The notes beneath the pieces are model-generated. The model saw only the letters and a list, made by a program, of their open reading frames with translations. It ran no database searches and had not been told where the DNA came from. A stretch of 64,000 nucleotides of DNA from CAZSBB01 sp964605235. GTDB taxonomy: Bacteria > Planctomycetota > Phycisphaerae > Phycisphaerales > Phycisphaeraceae. Made by a program: the position numbers and the translations under genes. Shown piece by piece: positions 33,345 through 41,318 of the stretch; positions within the stretch are counted from its first letter, which is position 1; each line of letters starts with the position of its first letter. The stretch covers positions 50,753 to 114,752 of the forward strand of contig CAZSBB010000017.1 in assembly GCA_964605235.1 (NCBI GenBank), read 5' to 3'.

Positions 33345-33415
33345 CTAGCCCACCTGGATTCGAACCAGGACTACCAGAACCAAAATCTGGGGTGCTACCG
33401 TTACACCATGGGCTA
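33345..33415 (-). tRNA. tRNA-Gln (anticodon UUG)
   Basis: The minus strand folds as a complete cloverleaf: acceptor TAGCCCA / TGGGCTA, D-loop with AACGGTAG, anticodon stem CCAGA / TCTGG with loop TTTTGGT (anticodon TTG), and T-arm CCTGG TTCGAAT CCAGG. The U1-A72 pair is typical of tRNA-Gln. The CCA end is not encoded. It precedes the glmU-like/prs series on the same strand. Confidence 0.96.
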
Positions 33416-33652
33416 GTCGTGGATCCCTGCTATGGTTCGCCATCCAGCAGGTCCAGCCCGATGGGGTCGGACGCGAGGGGATGGCCGGCTCCTTCACGCC
33501 GCTCGGTGTGGACGCCAGCCGGCTGCTGGAGGCGTCCCACCTCTGTCCGCGCCACGCACGTGTCACGGTCGGCAGAGTGTTGGAAAAGGAAAAGTTTACG
33601 GGGTCAGTCGTTGCTGTCAAATGGCGGAGGGTTGCTGCGCATTGCTCCGGGA

Positions 33653-33729
33653 ACCCGACCACTGGCGTGGTCGGCTCGGAACGCCAGCCCGCCTTGCGCC
33701 TTCCGAGCCACCCACGGCAGTGGGCGGGT
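33653..33729. repeat. Inverted pair of REP-like palindromes, locus 2
   Basis: Unit A 33653-33680 begins ACCCGACCACTGGCGTGG and ends GGCTCGGA; partner 33702-33729 begins TCCGAGCCACCCACGG and ends GTGGGCGGGT. Spacing between units is 21 bp. Same family as 28697/28817 and 42548/42625. Confidence 0.75.
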
Positions 33730-33760
33730 GGACCAGCCGGCGTCTCATGTTGCCCCCCCC

Positions 33761-33910
33761 AGGGCAAGCGCGTATGGATGATCAACCCGTTCTGAACGAG
33801 CCCCGACCGTCAGGGAGGGGTTGCTTTCCTGGCGCCAAACCCCTGCGGCTCCGCCGCAACCCCTTGCTCACGCGCGGGGCTCGTTGAAACATCGCCATAT
33901 GCGCTGTCCC
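33761..33910. repeat. Inverted-repeat element (GGGCAAGCGC / GAGCCCC family)
   Basis: Left arm 33761-33823 (GGGCAAGCGC, ATGGATGAT, AACGAGCCCC, AGGGGTTGC) and right arm about 33855-33910 (GCAACCCCTTGCTC, GGGGCTCGTT, CATATGCGCTGTCCC) are imperfect reverse complements. The 35-bp centre has a GCGGCTCCGCCGC palindrome. Homologous to 28441-28595. Confidence 0.75.
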
Positions 33911-34011
33911 TGGTTGTCGCCCCGCGTCGCCGGCGCATGTTCGACAATCCGCCCGTGACCTGCTACCAAATGCAGCATTCCGCCGTGCTATCGAGAAGGA
34001 CTCGCTGACCC

Positions 34012-34563
34012 ATGGCTGCACCCCGTTTCATGCTCGAACGCACCGGCCTGCTGGTGGTGGACATGCAGGAGAAATTGCTGCCGCACATGCACGACGCCCC
34101 GGGGGTGACCCGGCAGGTGGGTCGGCTCATTGATGGGGCGACAGCCCTGGGGTTGCCAACGTTTGTCACCGAGCAGTATCGCAAAGGTCTGGGCGTCACC
34201 ATCCCCGAGTTGGCGAGCAAGCTCAGCGGCGCCCGGTGTAATGAGGAGAAGCTCAAGTTTTCCGCCTGCATCGAGCCGGTGCGGGCGGCGCTGGAGGAAG
34301 CCCGGGTCAGCCATGTGCTGGTCTGCGGGATTGAATCCCATGTCTGTGTGCTGCAAACCTGCCTGGAACTGCAGGAGCGTGGCTATGTGGTGGGGCTGGT
34401 GGTGGACGCCATCAGCTCCCGGCGGGTGGCGGACCAGCAGGCGGCTCAGGCGCGGCTGACGCAGGCGGGGGTGGTGCCCACCACGGTTGAATCGGTGCTG
34501 CTGGAATTGGTTCGGGAGGCGGGGACGGATCGCTTTAAGCGGATTCTTCCACTCATCAAGTGA
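34012..34563 (+). CDS. Isochorismatase-family cysteine hydrolase
   Basis: 183 residues. The catalytic triad is recognisable: Asp in GLLVVDMQEKLL, Lys in EKLKFSA, and Cys in VLVCGIESHVCVLQT. The cis-peptide-like GIESH and the following QTCLELQERGYVVGLVVDAISSR fit the YcaC/nicotinamidase-related branch. Substrate unknown; such hydrolases act on small amides or enol ethers. ATG 34012 is preceded by GAGAAGGA at about ten bases. Confidence 0.88.
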   Translation: MAAPRFMLERTGLLVVDMQEKLLPHMHDAPGVTRQVGRLIDGATALGLPTFVTEQYRKGLGVTIPELASKLSGARCNEEKLKFSACIEPVRAALEEARVSHVLVCGIESHVCVLQTCLELQERGYVVGLVVDAISSRRVADQQAAQARLTQAGVVPTTVESVLLELVREAGTDRFKRILPLIK

Positions 34564-34652
34564 TTGAAATGGTTAAGATGGTGTTTGGTTGTGCGCCCGG
34601 CTGAAGGCGGTCGGGTGGAACTGGCAGGCTGAAACGCTGAAAGGAAGTACTC

Positions 34653-34835
34653 ATGCTGGCAACTTACGAGCAGCTCAAGTCGATGGTGGCGGCCGTGGAA
34701 GACGACGTGAAGAAGGCCGCCGGTGGCAATCGCGCCGCCGGGACGCGGGTGCGTAAAGCCATGCAGGACATCAAGAACGTCGCCCAGGACCTGCGGGTCA
34801 AGGTGCTGGAGCAGCGTGACACGCCCGAAGCGTAA
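34653..34835 (+). CDS. Histone-H1-like small basic protein
   Basis: 60 residues, rich in Lys/Arg/Ala. The core DDVKKAAGGNRAAGTRVRKAMQ and VAQDLRVKVLEQ resembles the Hc1-type H1-like proteins of Chlamydiae and Planctomycetota, which carry a GN-AA--RVR signature and bind DNA. It probably acts in nucleoid compaction. A good AAAGGAAG site lies seven to eight bases before ATG 34653. It sits between the isochorismatase and FabZ-like genes on the same strand. Confidence 0.8.
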   Translation: MLATYEQLKSMVAAVEDDVKKAAGGNRAAGTRVRKAMQDIKNVAQDLRVKVLEQRDTPEA

Positions 34836-34890
34836 TCCGGGAGCGTCTGGTTCTATTTCAGTCTCAGGACCTGTGGAGGGGCCGACGGGC

Positions 34891-35373
34891 ATGGTGCCGG
34901 CGCTCTTGTTCGATATTTCTGATCTCAACCTGGACGAGGTGAGGTACGACGCTGCCGCGGTGGAGCAGGTCAACCCCCACCGGGGGCATATGCGCATGCT
35001 CGACGGCGTGGTCTGGCACTCCGCGCTGATGGAGTCGCCCCTGAAAGCGGTGGCGTTCAAGGATGTGCGTCATGACGAGTTCTGGGTCGAGGGTCACATC
35101 CCCGGTCGGCCGATCTTCCCCGGCGTGCTGATGGTCGAAGCCGCCGCGCAACTCGCCAGCTTCATGCATCTGAAAAGGCTGACCAAGCCCGCGTTCATGG
35201 GCTTCCTCGGCGCCGATGCCATCAAGTTCCGCAATCAGGTCGTCCCGGGCCAGCGTCTCTATCTCCTCGCCCAGGAAATCAAGTGGTCGCCACGCCGCTC
35301 CCTGTGCAGCATTCAGGGACTGGTCGAGGGCAACATGGTCTTTGAAGCTCAAATCACCGGCATGGTGATTTAG
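34891..35373 (+). CDS. FabZ-like 3-hydroxyacyl-ACP dehydratase
   Basis: 160 residues of the hot-dog fold. The motif VEGHIPGRPIFPGVLMVEAAAQLASF contains the catalytic His and, 14 residues later, the Glu of FabZ, and FRNQVVPGQRLYLLAQEIKW matches the end of the family. FabZ proper dehydrates 3-hydroxyacyl-ACP in fatty-acid elongation. The N-terminus (first 30 residues) deviates from FabZ and the protein stands apart from other lipid genes, so a specialised lipid substrate is possible. ATG 34891 chosen; GTG options upstream exist. Confidence 0.8.
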   Translation: MVPALLFDISDLNLDEVRYDAAAVEQVNPHRGHMRMLDGVVWHSALMESPLKAVAFKDVRHDEFWVEGHIPGRPIFPGVLMVEAAAQLASFMHLKRLTKPAFMGFLGADAIKFRNQVVPGQRLYLLAQEIKWSPRRSLCSIQGLVEGNMVFEAQITGMVI

Positions 35374-35458
35374 GCAGCCAGCGCAATGAACTGTCACGGC
35401 TGGCGCAGCAGCGCCGGCTCCGGGGGTTGGGACAAGTCTGCGCTGTCGGCTCGCGCGT

Positions 35459-37405
35459 TCATCCGCGTTTGAAATGCTTTTCCAGGTCGCGCAGCGTCAG
35501 CCGGATGGTGGTGGGGCGGCCGTGCGGGCAATTGCTGGCGCGTTCAATCTCTTCTCTTCGCGCCAGCAGCGCCGCCAGTTCCTCGGGCGTCAGGCTGTCG
35601 CCCGCTTTCACCGCTGCCTTGCAGGACATCATGTCCAGCACTTCATGCAGCACCGCCTCTTCCTGGCTGCCGTCGTTGATGTCCAGTTGCCCGTCCTCGG
35701 CGCGGTCGAGCACTTCGGTGAGAAACTCCACCGGCTCCACCTTGCGATCAAACAGCAAGGTCGGAAACGCATGAATGCCAATGCTGCCCGGACCCAGCGG
35801 GCTGGCGTCCACACCGATTTTTGTCAGCAGGGGTTGCAACTGTTCGAGCACATCCATCCGCCGGGGATTGGCGGGCATGGTCGCGGGCATCAGCAGCCGC
35901 TGACTTTCCAATGGGCCTTCGAGAATCCGCTGCCGCAGTTCCTCGAACATCACCCGTTCATGCAGCGCGTGCTGGTCGATGATGACCAGCCCCGAGTCAT
36001 CCTCCGTCACCAGATAGCTCGAATGCACCTGCAGCACGCCGGCCCGGCGCAGCACCGGCGGGGGCAGTTCGCTGCGCCCGCTCTGGGCGGCGGCCTGGGT
36101 CCAGGCGTCGGCCATGGGCCGTGGCGCGCCAGGCGGCTGAGCTTCCATCTCGCGCTTCACTTCGTCGTACACGAACCCCTTCTGGCTCGGGTCCATGTTG
36201 CGGAAGTAGGTGACGAAATCGCCCGGTGAACGCGGCGCAGCCGGGGCTTGAAAGGCCTGCCTTGCACCTTCGGTTCCATTTTCAGGGGCGGAGGTGGGGG
36301 GGAGAGACCAGTCGAAATCCGTGGTCGGCGCCGGCTCGTGGTGCAGCGCTACTCCGGGCCGGGTCAGCGCCGCCGAGGGCGTCAGGTCGGTCGCCAGCAG
36401 ACGTTGCCGCAGCGCCGCCAGCACCAGCCCGTGCATGCGTGAAGGGTCGCGGAAGCGCACCTCGGCCTTGGCGGGATGGACGTTGACATCCACCGCATGC
36501 GGATCAGTTTCGATGAACACGATCGCCACGGGATGTTTGTCGGGCGGAATCAGCCCGCGATAGGCTTCCTTGACGGCATGGGACAGATTGCGGTCGCGGA
36601 TCGGCCGACCGTTGACCGCCAGGTATTGAAACTTGCTGGTGGCGCGGGCAATCACCGGGAGCCCCGCCAAACCCCAGATCGACGCGCCCGGCCGACCGTC
36701 GCGCTCCGGCTCATCGAGCTCAAACTCCAGCAACGCTTCGTCAAGTTCTTTGCCCAGCAGCGCGACGCAACGCTGACGCCGGGTCTGGTGTGGCGGCAGG
36801 TCGAAAGTGGTGCGGTCGCCGTGGCGCAGACGGAAGCCGACTTCCGGGTGCATCATGGCGATGCGGGAGAGCGTCTCGTTGATGTGGCCGAACTCGGTCG
36901 GCGCCGCCCGCATGAACTTCCGCCGGGCGGGGGTGTTGAAAAACAGGTCGCGCACCGACAGGGTGGTGCCGGGTCCCGCCGGCTCCGGGCGTGGGCCACT
37001 GATTTCGCCGCCGGTCACTTCCAGCAGGGCGGCACTCTCGGCGAGTTGGCCCTGCTCATCGCGCGGGCGGGAGACGATGCGCAGCCGACTGATGCTGGCG
37101 ATGGAGGCGAGCGCCTCGCCGCGGAAACCGAGCGTGGCGATCGCTTCCAACTGCGCAGCCGACTGCAGCTTGCTGGTGGCGTGGGGTTCGACCGCCAGCA
37201 GCAGTTCAGCCTCGGGGATGCCCATGCCGTCGTCGCTGATTTCGATGAGCTGCCGCCCGCCGTCCTCGATGCGGACGTCCACCTGGGCGGCGCCCGCATC
37301 GAGGCTGTTTTCGACCAGTTCCTTGACCACGCTGGCGGGGCGTTCAATCACCTCACCGGCGGCGATCTGGTTGACCAGCAGAATGGGCAAGCGGGCGATG
37401 GGCAT
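35459..37405 (-). CDS. mutL: DNA mismatch repair protein MutL (endonuclease type)
   Basis: 648 residues. The N-terminal GHKL ATPase shows VVKELVENSLDAGA, DDGMGI, ATSKL and GFRGEALASIA. The C-terminal dimerisation domain carries the metal-dependent nickase motif DQHALHERVMFEE (DQHA-x2-E-x4-E), a CKAAVKAG block and a final SNCPHGRPTTI, so this MutL should be an active endonuclease, as in bacteria without MutH. A Pro/Ala-rich linker (about 345-440) separates the halves. ATG 37405 is the conserved MPIARLP start. mutS is not in the window. Confidence 0.96.
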   Translation of the reverse strand: MPIARLPILLVNQIAAGEVIERPASVVKELVENSLDAGAAQVDVRIEDGGRQLIEISDDGMGIPEAELLLAVEPHATSKLQSAAQLEAIATLGFRGEALASIASISRLRIVSRPRDEQGQLAESAALLEVTGGEISGPRPEPAGPGTTLSVRDLFFNTPARRKFMRAAPTEFGHINETLSRIAMMHPEVGFRLRHGDRTTFDLPPHQTRRQRCVALLGKELDEALLEFELDEPERDGRPGASIWGLAGLPVIARATSKFQYLAVNGRPIRDRNLSHAVKEAYRGLIPPDKHPVAIVFIETDPHAVDVNVHPAKAEVRFRDPSRMHGLVLAALRQRLLATDLTPSAALTRPGVALHHEPAPTTDFDWSLPPTSAPENGTEGARQAFQAPAAPRSPGDFVTYFRNMDPSQKGFVYDEVKREMEAQPPGAPRPMADAWTQAAAQSGRSELPPPVLRRAGVLQVHSSYLVTEDDSGLVIIDQHALHERVMFEELRQRILEGPLESQRLLMPATMPANPRRMDVLEQLQPLLTKIGVDASPLGPGSIGIHAFPTLLFDRKVEPVEFLTEVLDRAEDGQLDINDGSQEEAVLHEVLDMMSCKAAVKAGDSLTPEELAALLARREEIERASNCPHGRPTTIRLTLRDLEKHFKRG

Positions 37406-37454
37406 CGGCCGGGGCGCTCCGAGAACACCGGTGGTTCCGGGGGAACTCCGGGGG

Positions 37455-38015
37455 TCACTTGCTTTCGTAGCTGAACTTCTGGCCGCCGACGGAGGCTTCG
37501 TACATCAGGCCGCCTTTGGTGATGGTGAAGACCGCCAGCCCGCCTTCGAAGTCGGCGTTTTCCGAAGCGCCGGCGGTGGCGGCGACCGCTGAGACCTGGG
37601 CGCTGAATTCGAAGTTGCCGTTTTTGAAGTTGCTCAGGCTGACGTCATCTTTGAAGAAGATGATTTCGCGGTACGCCTGGCCGCCCAACTGCAGGCCGAT
37701 GGTCGCCTGGCTGAGCGTGGTGTAGCCGACGATCTGGCCACCTTCGTAAACCACGCCTTTGCCATACGCACCGCCGATGCCGATGGCGCCTTTGCCCACG
37801 GTGGGGAAGACGGCATAGCCGCGGGCGTGGTCAAAGAACTTGGACATGGTCGGATCGCTGGCTCTGAAGGCGGCGATGGCTTCCTGGCTGTTGGTGTGGA
37901 GCGCAGCGCGTTCCACCGCGGGATCCTCGGTGACGCTTTCGCGGTAGTCGGAGCAGGCCGGCAGCAGCAGGGCGGTCGCCAACAACGTCAGAGACAGCAG
38001 ATTGAAGCGGGTCAT
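37455..38015 (-). CDS. SYLF-domain (Ysc84-like) lipoprotein
   Basis: 186 residues. A lipoprotein signal (LLSLTLLATALLLPAC) precedes a SYLF domain with the hallmark HARGYAVFPTVGKGAIGIGGAYGKGVVYEGG, ATIGLQLGGQAYREIIFF, and the closing ADFEGGLAVFTITKGGLMYEASVGGQ. SYLF domains bind phospholipids. It should be tethered to a membrane facing the periplasm. Start ATG 38015 gives the signal peptide with GAAAGGAAC upstream. It lies 49 bp beyond mutL on the same strand. Confidence 0.86.
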   Translation of the reverse strand: MTRFNLLSLTLLATALLLPACSDYRESVTEDPAVERAALHTNSQEAIAAFRASDPTMSKFFDHARGYAVFPTVGKGAIGIGGAYGKGVVYEGGQIVGYTTLSQATIGLQLGGQAYREIIFFKDDVSLSNFKNGNFEFSAQVSAVAATAGASENADFEGGLAVFTITKGGLMYEASVGGQKFSYESK

Positions 38016-38165
38016 GACAGTTCCTTTCGAAAGACCAGATGGACGACAGACACGTACCTCTGACAGTGTATGTAGTTGGCGCGACATGTATAGCGTGGGC
38101 TCCAGCTTGGCGGCGAACAAAACCGTGTTTGCCTTGTCAGCGCCGAAGCCTACGATACGCGCTTC

Positions 38166-39269
38166 ATGGCGGAAGATAGACAGCAATCCCAGTCTGACCC
38201 CAGCCCCGAACTGCCGATGCCCGGCGATGTCGCGGCCAGTGCCGGCACGACCGACGCGCCCTTGCCGCCGCCGCCGGGCCTGGGCCGGCAGATGGCGCAA
38301 TTGGTCATCATTCCCGCGATCATCGTCATCATCTGCATCGCGCTGGCGACCCTGTTCGGTCTGATGGCGGGACGGCAAACCACCATCGACAACTATCTCA
38401 CCAAGCTCCGCCAATCCAGCGGCGCCGGGCGCATGGCGTTCGACCTGCAGGACCCCCGCTACAAAGACCGCGGGCTGGCGGCGTACAACATCGCCACGCT
38501 GATCCCGGAAATCCGCAAGCAGGGCGACATGGAGATGCTGCGCGTCAGCCAGGCGCTGGTGCAGATACTTCAAGACAATGTCGGCGAAAATGAAGAAGCC
38601 CTGCAAGCCTACCTGCTGCTGGCGCTGGGGGAACTCAGCCAGCCCGGGGCCTTGGAGCAGATCACCAAAGGGCTGACTTCACGTCACCCCACCGTGCGGC
38701 AGGCGGCGGTGCGCGGCCTGCTCAGCTGGAATGATCCGCAGGCCGCCGCCGCGGCGCTGCCGGAGGTGTTGAAACTGCTCAAGGATGAATCGGTGGAAAC
38801 CGCCGCCACCGCCGCCGCCGCCGCCGGGCAACTGGGGCGCGCCACGCGGCAGCAGGGCGGGGATCTCGCGCCCGTGCTGGCGGCTTTGCACGAAGCGCTG
38901 GGCAATCCCATCATGGCCCGGCGGGAAGTGGCGTGGAATGCCGCCATCGCGCTGGCGCGGCTGGGCGACCCGCTGGGAGAACGCTTTGTCGCCGAGGTGT
39001 TGCTGGATCGAACCGCCCTGAGTCAACTGGCGGCGCGGGATAGTGGTCCGGGCGTCGAGCAGAAGCTGGCGCCGGCGATGCAGGATCGATTGATTTTAAG
39101 TACGTTATCCGCCGCCGGCGATATGACGAGCGGCGACATCTGGGCTAAGATCAAGGACTTGTCCCAGCGCGACGCCAGCACGGCCGTCCAGAGCGCTGCC
39201 CGGCAGTTGCTGCTGGCGCGTGATGCTCAGACCGGCAAACCGTCGCCCCCCGGTGCTGACTCTCCCTGA
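38166..39269 (+). CDS. Membrane-anchored HEAT-repeat protein
   Basis: 367 residues. A Pro-rich cytoplasmic N-terminus (about 1-40) leads to one membrane helix (about 44-67, LVIIPAIIVIICIALATLFGLM) and then a helical-repeat region: LLALGELSQPGALEQITKGLTSRHPTVRQ, AVRGLLSWNDPQAAA and AAAGQLGRATRQQG are HEAT-like units. It lies 45 bp upstream of the ferredoxin-Rieske gene on the same strand, so it may be an assembly or accessory factor for that complex. The C-terminus contains several Ala/Gln helices and a short Pro tail. Confidence 0.75.
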   Translation: MAEDRQQSQSDPSPELPMPGDVAASAGTTDAPLPPPPGLGRQMAQLVIIPAIIVIICIALATLFGLMAGRQTTIDNYLTKLRQSSGAGRMAFDLQDPRYKDRGLAAYNIATLIPEIRKQGDMEMLRVSQALVQILQDNVGENEEALQAYLLLALGELSQPGALEQITKGLTSRHPTVRQAAVRGLLSWNDPQAAAAALPEVLKLLKDESVETAATAAAAAGQLGRATRQQGGDLAPVLAALHEALGNPIMARREVAWNAAIALARLGDPLGERFVAEVLLDRTALSQLAARDSGPGVEQKLAPAMQDRLILSTLSAAGDMTSGDIWAKIKDLSQRDASTAVQSAARQLLLARDAQTGKPSPPGADSP

Positions 39270-39314
39270 GCGCGGAAGGAATCGCGCCCAGCGCAATGGC
39301 AGGAACCCGCCCAC

Positions 39315-40391
39315 ATGGCTGCAACTCATCAGCAAGTCGTCAAGGTCTGGATCGCTCCCGGCTGCATTGTGTGCGATGCCTGCGAGGCCGAGTGCCCCGA
39401 GGTGTTCGACGTCCAGGAGGAAACCTGCATCATTCGCCCGCCGGCGCAGGCGGATTCCTTCACCCGGCCGCTGACGCCGTCGATCATCGCCGCCGCCGAG
39501 GGTTGCCCGGTGGACGTGATCAAGTTCGACACGGTGGAGGTGGAAGGCGAACCGCCCTGGGCCGGCAAAGAAGCTGAAGCTGCGGCCGCCGGCGCCGGAG
39601 GTGGTGGGAGCGGTGGGGGCGCGGCGAAGAAAGCCGGCCCGGTGATTCCCGATGGCCCGCCCGATCCGAAGTGGGCCGGTTTGCTCGCGCATGCGCACAG
39701 CAGCGGCGCTGCGGCCGCGATCGCCAGTAAAGCATCGTCCGAGCGTCCCAGCGCCAAAGCTCCCGCCGAGGCGGTGGCGGCCGCGCTGCCCAAGAACGCG
39801 CCGCCTGATGCGGTGCTGGCGACCATGGTCGGCAGCGGTTATGCCCGCCCGCGCCCGAGCCTGGGTGAGCGCATCCGCACCCGCGCCGCCGGGATCGCCA
39901 GCGCGGTGGATGTCACCCGCCGGGATTTCAACTTCATCGTGCTCGCCGCCTGGGGCGCCATCCTGTTTGTGGCGGGCACCGTGGGCGCCGCGTTCCAGTC
40001 GTTCCTTGTGCCCAAGGTCACCAAAGAACCGCCCAGCAGTTTCCGGGCGGGCAAGATCAGTGATTATCCCACTCCCGGCGTCTACGAGCAGTACAAAGGC
40101 AAAAACGTCTGGATCGTCTACCTGCCCGACGGCAAACTGGTGGCGCTGAGCACCATCTGCACCCATCTGGGCTGCATCCCCAACTGGCTGCCCGGCGACG
40201 CCAAGTTCAAGTGCCCCTGCCACGGCTCGGGTTTCTACATGGACGGCATCAACTTCGAAGGGCCGGCCCCGCGCCCGCTCGAACGGCTCAAGATCAGCCT
40301 CGATGGCGAATTCGTGGTCGTCGACAAGTCCATGCACTACCGTCAGGAACTGGGCCAGTGGAATGACACCGCCTCGTACCTGCTGGTGTGA
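39315..40391 (+). CDS. Ferredoxin-Rieske fusion subunit of a cytochrome bc-type complex
   Basis: 358 residues in an unusual order. Residues 10-75 form a 4Fe-4S ferredoxin (Cys17-x2-Cys20-x2-Cys23-x3-Cys27-Pro, and Cys64 in EGCPVDVI). A 110-residue Ala/Gly/Pro linker follows, then a twin-Arg-like TRRDF (201-205) just before a membrane helix (207-230). The Rieske domain has CTHLGC at 282-287 and CPCHGS at 300-305, giving 2Fe-2S ligands C282, H284, C300 and H303. The ferredoxin would thus face the cytoplasm and the Rieske cluster the periplasm. Cytochrome b genes follow, supporting a quinol:cytochrome c reductase. Confidence 0.9.
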   Translation: MAATHQQVVKVWIAPGCIVCDACEAECPEVFDVQEETCIIRPPAQADSFTRPLTPSIIAAAEGCPVDVIKFDTVEVEGEPPWAGKEAEAAAAGAGGGGSGGGAAKKAGPVIPDGPPDPKWAGLLAHAHSSGAAAAIASKASSERPSAKAPAEAVAAALPKNAPPDAVLATMVGSGYARPRPSLGERIRTRAAGIASAVDVTRRDFNFIVLAAWGAILFVAGTVGAAFQSFLVPKVTKEPPSSFRAGKISDYPTPGVYEQYKGKNVWIVYLPDGKLVALSTICTHLGCIPNWLPGDAKFKCPCHGSGFYMDGINFEGPAPRPLERLKISLDGEFVVVDKSMHYRQELGQWNDTASYLLV

Positions 40392-40504
40392 TTCAGGTCT
40401 GGCGTCTCCGCGAACGACGATTACTTCTGGCTCCTTAAGTCCTTTTATTTTCCTTACGATACGGCAGTTGTCTTGTTCCCTGGCCTTCACTACCATCACG
40501 CCCC

Positions 40505-41287
40505 ATGATCCAGTCGCTATTTGATTACATCCGCTCGTCGCAGGTCTGGACCAGCATCTTCCGTCACGGCGTGCCGCGCGATCGCCGCACGCGCGTCATG
40601 GCGGTCATGAGCAACGTCTTCCTGCATCTCCACCCCGTGGCGATCCGCAAGAGCGGCATCCGTCTGTCCTTCACCTGGTGCATGGGCGGACTGACGTTCT
40701 TCCTGTTCCTGGCGGAAGCCATCAGCGGCATCCTGCTGATGTTCTACTACCGCCCGGTGCCGGAGTACGCCTTCAGCGACATCATCGGCCTGCGGGCGCA
40801 CGTGACGCTGGGCCTGCTGCGCGAGATTCACCGCTGGGGCGCCCACGCGATGATCATCGCCATCTGGTTGCACATGATGCGCGTGTTCCTGACCGGCAGC
40901 TACAAGCCGCCGCGCGAGTTCAACTGGGGCGTGGGCGTCATCCTGCTGGTGCTGACCATGCTGCTGTCGTTCACCGGCTACCTGCTGCCGTGGGATCAGC
41001 TCGCCATCTGGGCGATCACCGTCGGTTCCAACATGGGCAAAGCCACGCCGCTGCTGGGTATGGCGGGCCCGTTCAGTGATGTGCTGCAACTGCCCGGCGG
41101 AGTGCCGCTGGTCACGGTGCGCAGCGACGCCGCCTTCCTGCTGCTGGCGGGCACCAGCGTCGGCGAAAACGCCCTGATGCGGTTCTACGTGCTCCACTGC
41201 ATCGCTTTGCCGGTGGCGACGGCGACCCTCATCGCCATTCACTTCTGGCGCATCCGCAAGGACGGCGGCATCAGCGGCCCGATGTGA
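40505..41287 (+). CDS. Cytochrome b (b6-like N-terminal) subunit
   Basis: 260 residues, four membrane helices. Heme-b ligands are His109 and His123 in helix B (REIHRWGAHAMIIAIWLHMM) and His231 and His246 in helix D (LHCIALPVATATLIAIHFW). The helix D spacing of 14 intervening residues is that of cytochrome b6 rather than mitochondrial cytochrome b (13). The Qo-side GYLLPWDQLAIWA is present. It forms the quinol-oxidising core with the Rieske subunit encoded 113 bp upstream and the subunit IV-like gene downstream. Confidence 0.94.
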   Translation: MIQSLFDYIRSSQVWTSIFRHGVPRDRRTRVMAVMSNVFLHLHPVAIRKSGIRLSFTWCMGGLTFFLFLAEAISGILLMFYYRPVPEYAFSDIIGLRAHVTLGLLREIHRWGAHAMIIAIWLHMMRVFLTGSYKPPREFNWGVGVILLVLTMLLSFTGYLLPWDQLAIWAITVGSNMGKATPLLGMAGPFSDVLQLPGGVPLVTVRSDAAFLLLAGTSVGENALMRFYVLHCIALPVATATLIAIHFWRIRKDGGISGPM

Positions 41288-41318
41288 TCTTCCCCGCCTG
41301 ACACGACCCAGGGAATTG

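Larger units (their letters stand above)
33416..34011. other. Gene-free, repeat-rich interval
   Basis: About 600 bp without a gene. It contains an inverted pair of REP-like units (33653-33680, 33702-33729) and an inverted-repeat element (33761-33910). A stretch near 33598-33635 (GGGGTCAGTCGTTGCTGTC) looks like an isolated repeat fragment. Confidence 0.65.

Noticed and set aside
33598..33635. Remnant of a RAYT-type transposase unit
   Set aside because: Only a GGGGTCAGTCGTTGCTGTC-like fragment is visible; no coding remnant or second end supports it.
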